Shown here piece after piece: positions 6,448 through 10,774 of a stretch of 10,774 nucleotides of DNA (position 1 is its first letter; every line of letters begins with the position of its first letter). A program made the translations under genes and the position numbers. The notes under the pieces were generated by a model. The model saw only the letters and a program-made list of their open reading frames with translations. It was not told the origin of the DNA and searched no databases. This DNA is from an uncultured Oscillospiraceae bacterium (GTDB lineage Bacteria > Bacillota > Clostridia > Oscillospirales > Oscillospiraceae), in the NCBI GenBank assembly GCA_900752305.1, contig CAADUV010000161.1, forward strand, positions 1 through 10,774, read 5' to 3'.

Positions 6448-7167
6448 TTAAAAGGGCAGATACGCCCAGACAGCGGCGAAGATGAGGGCGGGCAGCAGAT
6501 TCGCCACCTTAATCTTCTGATGGAACATGGTGTTGATGCCCACACAGAGGATGAGCCCATCCCCCACCAGGGAGATGTTGTCCAGCGCCGCCTGGGTGAT
6601 GAAGGGCGCGATTGCGGCGGCCAGCAGGGTCACGATGCCTTGGAGCAGAAAGACCGGGATGGCGGAGAAGATACAGCCCTTGCCCATGGAAGCGGTCATG
6701 ACGAAGATGATGATGCAGTCCAAGATGGCCTTGGTGACCAGCACAGAGATGTCTCCGGTGAGACCGTCCTGGATAGAGCCGACAATGGCCATGGCCCCGA
6801 TGCAGACGGTGAGGGAGGCGGTGACAAAGGCGTCCACGAATTTGTTGTCGCCGCTGTTGCCGCTCTTCTCCCGCAAAAACGCCCCGAATGTCTGGGTGTG
6901 GTGTTCCAGGTTGATGGCCTCGCCCACCAGCGCGCCCAATGCCAAGGACACGATCATCATCAGAACCCCCTGGGTCTCCAGCTGACCATTTTGAAGGGTG
7001 AGCATCTCACTGCACACCCCGCCGATGCTCAGCAGGATGACGCTCAGCCCCATAGCGCTCATGAGGGTCTCCTGGAACCGTTCCTTTAACCCTCTTTGAA
7101 AGAAGGAGCCAACCACGCCGCCGGCGATGATCGCGCCGGTATTGATGAGGGTTCCCAGCATAATCAT
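6448..7167 (-). CDS. DUF554 family membrane protein (YdfK-like)
   Basis: A 239-residue integral membrane protein with about six or seven hydrophobic segments. It starts MIMLGTLINTGAIIAGGVVG, the typical N-terminus of DUF554 proteins, and carries the family's conserved AIVGSIQDGLTGD segment (about 115-127) plus a hydrophobic C-terminus ending AVWAYLPF. DUF554 proteins are probable transporters of unknown substrate. ATG at 7167 or ATG at 7161 is the likely start; a weak AGAGAGAA precedes the first. Reading further upstream would start inside the terminator hairpin of the preceding gene and add a charged, non-family sequence, so it is rejected. No clear promoter was found in the 75 bases between this gene and the oxidoreductase, so some transcription may come from read-through. 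Confidence 0.87.
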   Translation of the reverse strand: MIMLGTLINTGAIIAGGVVGSFFQRGLKERFQETLMSAMGLSVILLSIGGVCSEMLTLQNGQLETQGVLMMIVSLALGALVGEAINLEHHTQTFGAFLREKSGNSGDNKFVDAFVTASLTVCIGAMAIVGSIQDGLTGDISVLVTKAILDCIIIFVMTASMGKGCIFSAIPVFLLQGIVTLLAAAIAPFITQAALDNISLVGDGLILCVGINTMFHQKIKVANLLPALIFAAVWAYLPF

Positions 7168-7196
7168 AAGGATTCTCTCTCTTTTCTTCCGATTTG

Positions 7197-7226
7197 GAAA
7201 CAAGACCTGCATTTTGCAGGTCTTGT
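7197..7226 (-). terminator. Terminator hairpin after the FAD oxidoreductase
   Basis: A perfect 12-bp stem, ACAAGACCTGCA/TGCAGGTCTTGT (7200-7211 and 7215-7226, 3-base loop), begins 16 bases after the oxidoreductase stop. On the minus strand only about three U follow, so termination may be incomplete and feed the DUF554 gene downstream. Confidence 0.65.
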
Positions 7227-7242
7227 AATGTGATGGTAAGGA

Positions 7243-8637
7243 TTACGCCTGATCCAGACGCTGGGCGATGACCCGAGCCACCTTGATGCCAGAGGCACCG
7301 GCCTGTGCCAGGCCACGGGTGGTGCCTGCGCCGTCGCCGATGGCGAAGAAGTTGCGCAGGGGGGTCTCCAGTTCGCCGGAGAGCTGGATGCGGGAGGAAT
7401 AGAATTTCACTTCCGCGCCGTAGAGCAGGGTGTCGTAGTTGGCCGTGCCGGGCGCCAGCTTGTCCAGGGCGTAGATCATCTCAATGATGTCATCCAGCTG
7501 CCGCTTGGGCAGAGCCAGGGACAGGTCGCCGGGGACGGCAGCGGTCAGGGTGGGACGGGTGAAGGACTTTGCCATCCGGTGCTCGTTGGAGCGGACACCC
7601 TTGACCAGGTCGCCGAACCGCTGCACCAGGACGCCGCCAGCCAGCATATTGCTCAGGGAGGCGATGTGCTTGCCATAGCGATAAGGCTCGTTGAAGGGCT
7701 CGGTGAACCGGTTGGACACCAGCAGCGCGAAGTTGGTGTTCTCGCTGCGCAGGGACGGGTCGGAATAGCTGTGGCCGTTGACGGTGTTGATGCCTTCCAC
7801 GCTCTCCGCCACCACGTGGCCGTAGGGGTTCATGCAGAAGGTACGCACCTGGTCGCCGTACTGCTTGGTGCGGTAGATGAGCTTGGACTCATAGACCACA
7901 TTGGTGATGTGCTCGAACACCTTGGCGGGCAGCTCCACACGGACGCCGATGTCCACCTGGTTGTTGATAAGCTTGATGCCCAGGTCTTTGCACTGGGTGG
8001 CGAACCATTCTGCGCCGGAACGGCCGGGGGCAGCCACCAGGTAGGTGCAGTCCACGTCACCCTGGTCAGTGATGAGCCGATAGCCATCGTCCAACTGCTC
8101 GATCTTTTCCACCGAGACGTTGAACCGATAGTCCACCTTGTCCCGCTGGCTTTCATAAATGTTGGTCAAAATCTGCAGGTTCCGCTCGGTACCCAGGTGC
8201 TTGCACTGAGCCTGGAGCAGGTGCAGGTCGTATTTCAGCGCTTCGATCTCCAGCGCCCGGGCTTCGGGGGTGGAGGTGGAGTAGCGTTCGATGGTGGCGC
8301 CGTGGGCGACATTGATGCTGTCCACGTACTCGATGAGATTCATGACTTCCGCCGGCTCCATATAGTCGGTGAGCCAGCCGCCAAACTGGGTGGTAAAATT
8401 AAACTTGCCGTCGGAAAATGCACCAGCGCCGCCGAAGCCGCACATGGTGTCACAGGTCTTACAGTGAACGCAGGATTTCACCTTGCCTGCCACAATGGGA
8501 CATTTCCGGGAATAGATGTCTTTCCCCTGTTCCACAACGACAATATCAAGTTCCGGATGTAGCTTCTTCAGTTCGTAGCCGGCAAAGATCCCGGCCTCGC
8601 CGCAGCCAATGATGGCAACATCTGCCTTGGTCTTCAT
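7243..8637 (-). CDS. FAD-dependent oxidoreductase with ferredoxin-like Cys motif (COG2509-type)
   Basis: A 464-residue flavoprotein. The N-terminal dinucleotide-binding fold reads VAIIGCGEAGIFAGYEL (7-23) with VVVEQG at the end of the second strand. The C-terminal FAD motif reads FFAIGDGAGTTRGLAQAGASG. After the first fold comes a cysteine-rich stretch, C46, C56, C59, C62 and C66, followed by GFGGAGAFSDGKFN, which is characteristic of the COG2509 uncharacterised FAD dehydrogenases. The pattern C-x2-C-x2-C-x3-C is that of ferredoxin-type [4Fe-4S] ligands; cluster binding is an inference. Substrate and electron partner are unknown. The ATG at 8637 follows GGAAGGAG. It is divergent from the CPBP protease gene, with overlapping promoters. 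Confidence 0.88.
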   Translation of the reverse strand: MKTKADVAIIGCGEAGIFAGYELKKLHPELDIVVVEQGKDIYSRKCPIVAGKVKSCVHCKTCDTMCGFGGAGAFSDGKFNFTTQFGGWLTDYMEPAEVMNLIEYVDSINVAHGATIERYSTSTPEARALEIEALKYDLHLLQAQCKHLGTERNLQILTNIYESQRDKVDYRFNVSVEKIEQLDDGYRLITDQGDVDCTYLVAAPGRSGAEWFATQCKDLGIKLINNQVDIGVRVELPAKVFEHITNVVYESKLIYRTKQYGDQVRTFCMNPYGHVVAESVEGINTVNGHSYSDPSLRSENTNFALLVSNRFTEPFNEPYRYGKHIASLSNMLAGGVLVQRFGDLVKGVRSNEHRMAKSFTRPTLTAAVPGDLSLALPKRQLDDIIEMIYALDKLAPGTANYDTLLYGAEVKFYSSRIQLSGELETPLRNFFAIGDGAGTTRGLAQAGASGIKVARVIAQRLDQA

Positions 8638-8640
8638 AAT

Positions 8641-8691
8641 GAAGGGTCTCCTTCCAAATCAAAGGTGCTCGGCGGAGAGCCACTCTCCACC
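8641..8691 (-). promoter_or_regulatory. Two leader hairpins of the FAD oxidoreductase mRNA
   Basis: Minus-strand hairpin 1 is GGTGGAGAG/CTCTCCGCC with loop TGG (8671-8691), a 9-bp stem placed almost at the predicted 5' end of the transcript. Its one imperfect position is a G.U pair in the minus-strand RNA but a C/A mismatch in the opposite sense, which supports function on this strand. Hairpin 2 (8641-8654, GAAGG-AGAC-CCTTC) includes much of the Shine-Dalgarno sequence. Effects on stability and translation are inferred. Confidence 0.45.
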
Positions 8692-8699
8692 AATTTTCT

Positions 8700-8729
8700 A
8701 TTGTAGCACGGATTGTCAATTTCGCACAA
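8700..8729 (-). promoter_or_regulatory. Promoter of the FAD oxidoreductase gene
   Basis: The minus strand has an extended -10, TGCTACAAT (hexamer TACAAT at 8700-8705), with TTGTGC (8724-8729) 18 bases upstream. A better-looking TTGACA at 8715-8720 is too close to this -10 and has no matching -10 of its own. The site overlaps the plus-strand promoter at 8713-8741. Confidence 0.6.
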
Positions 8730-8741
8730 CCCTGATATACT
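8713..8741 (+). promoter_or_regulatory. Promoter of the CPBP protease gene
   Basis: The plus strand has TTGTCA (8713-8718), a 17-base spacer and an extended -10, TGATATACT (hexamer TATACT at 8736-8741). The leader to the ATG at 8832 is about 84 bases and contains a foldable region (GGCAGA near 8754 with TCTGCC near 8808). Geometry and sequence are close to consensus. Confidence 0.72.
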
Positions 8742-8831
8742 AACATTACCTAGGCGGCAGAGAAAAAACGGCCATTTTCCTCACGAATCCCGGCCTTTCT
8801 GCCCCCGCACTTCCAAAAAGGAGGCGATTTT

Positions 8832-9737
8832 ATGGAGCAAACCATCTCCCCCCGCCAGCTGCGCCGGTGGTTTGGCCGGGTCGCTCTGACCTTGCTGGTC
8901 ACCTTCGTGGTCTCTCAAGCCCTGTCCTATCTGTCCGTGCAGGTCTGGATGTCCTTCGCAGGCTGGGCCAACTACACCATCCTGATGTTCCTCAACGACC
9001 TCTGTGTATATGTCCCCAGCATCATCCTCATCCCCCTGCTCTTGCGCAGCATCCCACGCCTGCCGTCCGGGCCACCGACCGCCTTGTCTGGACAGGAGAC
9101 CTTCCTAGCCGTGGTCTTCTCCCTGGGCTCCGGCTACCTGTTCTCTTACGTGACCTTGGCACTCATCCACCTGTTAGAGGGTTTTGCAGGTCAATCCTCC
9201 ACCAACACAGTCTCCGCTGTGGAGTCCTCCCTGCCGCCGGTGGTCGCCATTGTGGCCTTCGCGGTGGTCGCCCCTGTGGCGGAGGAATTTATCTTCCGTC
9301 GTCTATTGCTGGATCGGGTGCGTATCTTCGGTGACGGCGCCGCCATCCTCATCGGCGGGGCGGCTTTTGGGTTGTTCCACGGGAACCTGAACCAGACTCT
9401 GTACGCCTTCGTGCTGGGCGCGGTCTTCTCCGCCATCGTGCTACTCACCAACCGTCTGCGCTACACCATCGGCATCCATATGCTCATCAACGGCATCAGC
9501 GTGCTGACCACCCTGATGGAATCCGACCTGCTGGATTACCTGCTGGCCTGCGTCATCCTGTTCTCCATCTGCTTCTCAGTGGTACTCTTCTTTGTGCGCC
9601 GGAAGCACTACACCCTGGAGCCTGGCCCGCTGCCCTTCTCCCGAGCGGAGAAAGCACACGCCTGCTTCACCTCCCCTTGGGTGTGGGTTCTGCTGGTGGG
9701 CGGCTTGCTGTTCAGCGGCGTCAGCATCTTCCTATAA
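8832..9737 (+). CDS. CPBP family intramembrane metalloprotease
   Basis: A 301-residue polytopic membrane protein of the CAAX protease/bacteriocin-processing (CPBP, Abi) family. The three diagnostic motifs are intact: EEFIFRR (E151, E152, R156), FGLFHGN (H183) and HMLIN (H216, N220). These supply the glutamate and histidines of the glutamic/metallo-type active site within the membrane. About eight hydrophobic segments flank them, and an extra hydrophobic segment lies at the C-terminus (WVWVLLVGGLLFSGVSIFL). The ATG at 8832 follows AAAGGAGG. It is the only plus-strand gene here and is divergent from the FAD oxidoreductase. No bacteriocin or peptide precursor gene was seen beside it, so the substrate is unknown. 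Members act in peptide maturation, self-immunity or membrane protein turnover. Confidence 0.93.
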   Translation: MEQTISPRQLRRWFGRVALTLLVTFVVSQALSYLSVQVWMSFAGWANYTILMFLNDLCVYVPSIILIPLLLRSIPRLPSGPPTALSGQETFLAVVFSLGSGYLFSYVTLALIHLLEGFAGQSSTNTVSAVESSLPPVVAIVAFAVVAPVAEEFIFRRLLLDRVRIFGDGAAILIGGAAFGLFHGNLNQTLYAFVLGAVFSAIVLLTNRLRYTIGIHMLINGISVLTTLMESDLLDYLLACVILFSICFSVVLFFVRRKHYTLEPGPLPFSRAEKAHACFTSPWVWVLLVGGLLFSGVSIFL

Positions 9738-9747
9738 CGAAACCCAA

Positions 9748-9785
9748 AGGAGACACTTTCTTAGGAAGTGTCTCCTATTTTTGTT
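9748..9785. terminator. Bidirectional terminator between convergent genes
   Basis: A 13-bp stem (9748-9760 with 9764-9776, loop TTA, one G.U pair) is followed on the plus strand by ATTTTTGTTT, a good terminator for the CPBP gene. The minus-strand copy overlaps the TAG stop of the small gene at 9775-10179 and is followed by TTTGGGTTT, a weaker U-tract. The two genes share it. Confidence 0.88.
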
Positions 9786-10179
9786 TGGTCAACTCTAGTT
9801 CCGTCACAGAAATGGTAAAGTAGTCTCCAGTCTGTTCGTTGGGAGAAGCAAACCCCTCGGTGACAGCTATATGCAGCAGCCGTCCATCATACAATTCTAT
9901 CTTCCCTTCTCCCATCGTCTGAACCCTTCCGCAGACCGTATAATCCACGTTGAGATACGCCACGCGTCCTTCCAGCTCCACACTCATGATCTCGTCCGGC
10001 CTTGCAATATCTACCCCAAATTCACTCAAAAAGGCGTCCAATCGCGGGAATTGCTGTCTCACCTGGGCATAATAATTGCGGCAATACACGCAGTCACAGA
10101 GGGTGTGGGTGCGGTAATACTGCTGCGTTTTTTCCCGGTCAGCCAAAAAGACGTATCCGTTCTTTTGTATCGTCGTCAT
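9775..10179 (-). CDS. Hypothetical protein with N-terminal CxCxxC motif
   Basis: A 134-residue soluble-looking protein I do not recognise with certainty. Near the N-terminus a tyrosine-rich stretch leads to THTLCDCVYCRNYYAQV (C28, C30, C33), a possible metal-binding or redox site. A leucine-rich helix and the segment FGVDIARPDEI follow. The rest looks beta-rich (VAYLNVDYTVCGRV, KIELYDGRLLHIAV, YFTISVTELEL). There is no signal peptide or membrane segment. Hand counts of three 60-base rows give about 48-53% GC, against about 65% for a row in the protease gene. The ATG at 10179 follows GAGG at tight spacing. It is bounded by hairpins at both ends and has no obvious promoter, so it may depend on read-through from prmA. 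Confidence 0.75.
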   Translation of the reverse strand: MTTIQKNGYVFLADREKTQQYYRTHTLCDCVYCRNYYAQVRQQFPRLDAFLSEFGVDIARPDEIMSVELEGRVAYLNVDYTVCGRVQTMGEGKIELYDGRLLHIAVTEGFASPNEQTGDYFTISVTELELTKQK

Positions 10180-10199
10180 ACTTCCTCATCCCATCACAA

Positions 10200-10232
10200 C
10201 ACAAGGCACTTTCCTTCCGAAAGTGCCTTGTG
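10200..10232 (-). terminator. Hairpin after prmA, probable terminator
   Basis: A perfect 14-bp stem, CACAAGGCACTTTC/GAAAGTGCCTTGTG (10200-10213 and 10219-10232, 5-base loop), starts about 13 bases after the prmA stop. Neither strand has a clean U-tract after it, so it may stall or partly terminate transcription, or mark the processed 3' end of the mRNA. Confidence 0.6.
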
Positions 10233-10245
10233 CATCATTTCTGAT

Positions 10246-10774
10246 TTACCCGTTGTGCTTTGCCGTGTAGCTGACCCAGCCCTCTCTGCTCCGGGTCTCC
10301 AAGACCACAAACCCGTGGGCTTCCAGGGCGTTCTTCACGTCCTCTGCCCGGTGTTCGATGATGCCGGAGGTGAGGAACAGGCCGTCCGGCTTCAGGTAGT
10401 CCCCTGCTACGGCGGTCAAGGGAATGATGACGTCAGCAATGATGTTGGCCACCACCAGGTCATATTTCCCCGCCAGGTTGGCTTTCAGCTCCGGGTCCTG
10501 GTTGATGTCGCCGGTGTAGCAGTGGAACCGGTCGGTGCCGATGCCGTTATAGGAGGCGTTCTCCGCCGCCACACGGGAGGCTTTGGGGTCGATGTCACAG
10601 CCCACCGCTTCCTTTGCGCCCAGGAGCACGGCGGCGATGGCCAGGATGCCGCTGCCGGTGCCCAAGTCCAGCATCCGGTCGCCGGGCTTCACATAGCGCT
10701 CCACCCCTTCCAGGCAGAGGCGGGGGGTGCCGTGCCTGCCGGTGCCGAAGATGAGGCCGGGGTTCAGGTACACC
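10246..10774 (-). CDS. prmA: Ribosomal protein L11 methyltransferase (5' end outside window)
   Basis: The C-terminal 176 or so residues of PrmA, the SAM-dependent enzyme that methylates ribosomal protein L11. The visible part is the class I methyltransferase domain: LNPGLIFGTGRH (the PrmA signature before motif I), MLDLGTGSGILAIAA (SAM-binding motif I), GCDIDPKA (motif II) and VVANIIADVI (the N-[IL]-[IL]-A motif in place of NPPY). It ends TAKHNG before TAA at 10246. The GTG at 10771-10773 is an internal valine, not the start; full PrmA is about 310 residues, so the N-terminal L11-recognition domain is off the right edge. The signature reads RHGTPRL where most homologues have THPTT or HHETT. 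Confidence 0.93.
   Translation of the reverse strand, partial: VYLNPGLIFGTGRHGTPRLCLEGVERYVKPGDRMLDLGTGSGILAIAAVLLGAKEAVGCDIDPKASRVAAENASYNGIGTDRFHCYTGDINQDPELKANLAGKYDLVVANIIADVIIPLTAVAGDYLKPDGLFLTSGIIEHRAEDVKNALEAHGFVVLETRSREGWVSYTAKHNG

Noticed and set aside
7168..7212. N-terminal extension of the DUF554 protein.
   Set aside because: It would begin inside the upstream gene's terminator hairpin and add a charged sequence not seen in the family, whose proteins begin near MLGT.
8832..9737. CPBP protease as part of a bacteriocin or anti-phage locus.
   Set aside because: No precursor peptide, ABC exporter or defence gene is adjacent; the family alone does not justify that call.
1..10774. CRISPR arrays, insertion sequences, prophage genes, tRNA or rRNA.
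   Set aside because: No regularly spaced direct repeats with unique spacers, no transposase or integrase, and no recognisable structural RNA gene were seen on either strand.

Overview
The window looks like a chromosomal stretch from a GC-rich, low-oxygen Firmicute, most likely an Oscillospiraceae/Clostridia gut bacterium of the Flavonifractor, Lawsonibacter or Oscillibacter sort. This rests on high-GC genes combined with AGGAGG-type ribosome binding sites, sigma-A-like promoters, U-tract terminators and a Firmicute gene set (xpt, a YczE-type membrane protein, a DUF554 protein, a UBA/DUF4342 protein, an ArlS-like kinase). The genus is an inference; no rRNA or other decisive marker is present. 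Nearly everything is on the minus strand, so transcription runs from high to low coordinates, with one plus-strand gene at 8832-9737.

Read in the direction of transcription from the right edge: a 5'-truncated prmA (ribosomal protein L11 methyltransferase, 10246-10774) ends at a 14-bp hairpin. A small unrecognised CxCxxC protein of lower GC follows (9775-10179) and converges on the plus-strand CPBP-family membrane protease (8832-9737) over a shared bidirectional terminator. The protease diverges from an FAD-dependent oxidoreductase with a ferredoxin-like cysteine motif (7243-8637); their two promoters physically overlap. Next come a DUF554 membrane protein (6448-7167) with a strong terminator, then a 407-base non-coding region. 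That region holds a cluster of seven DnaA-box-like 9-mers at roughly helical spacing (6178-6261) and a near-consensus promoter for malic enzyme (4868-6040).

Downstream of malic enzyme is a compact signalling operon: a membrane protein with an N-terminal UBA-like domain (4227-4784), an OmpR-family response regulator (3533-4219) and a histidine kinase with almost no extracellular loop (2419-3531), closed by a perfect 15-bp terminator. Then come xpt (1677-2246) with its own promoter and no purine riboswitch, a YczE-type membrane protein (942-1598) whose promoter starts about 10 bases past the xpt stop, and the N-terminal 264 residues of a RhlE-type DEAD-box RNA helicase (1-793) that starts at TTG behind a leader with three stem-loops.

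Most genes are housekeeping: nucleobase salvage, malate decarboxylation, ribosome modification, RNA remodelling. The parts most worth a second look are the DnaA-box-like array, the UBA/regulator/kinase operon, the overlapping divergent promoters, and the small low-GC gene. No CRISPR array, insertion sequence, prophage gene, tRNA or rRNA was seen.
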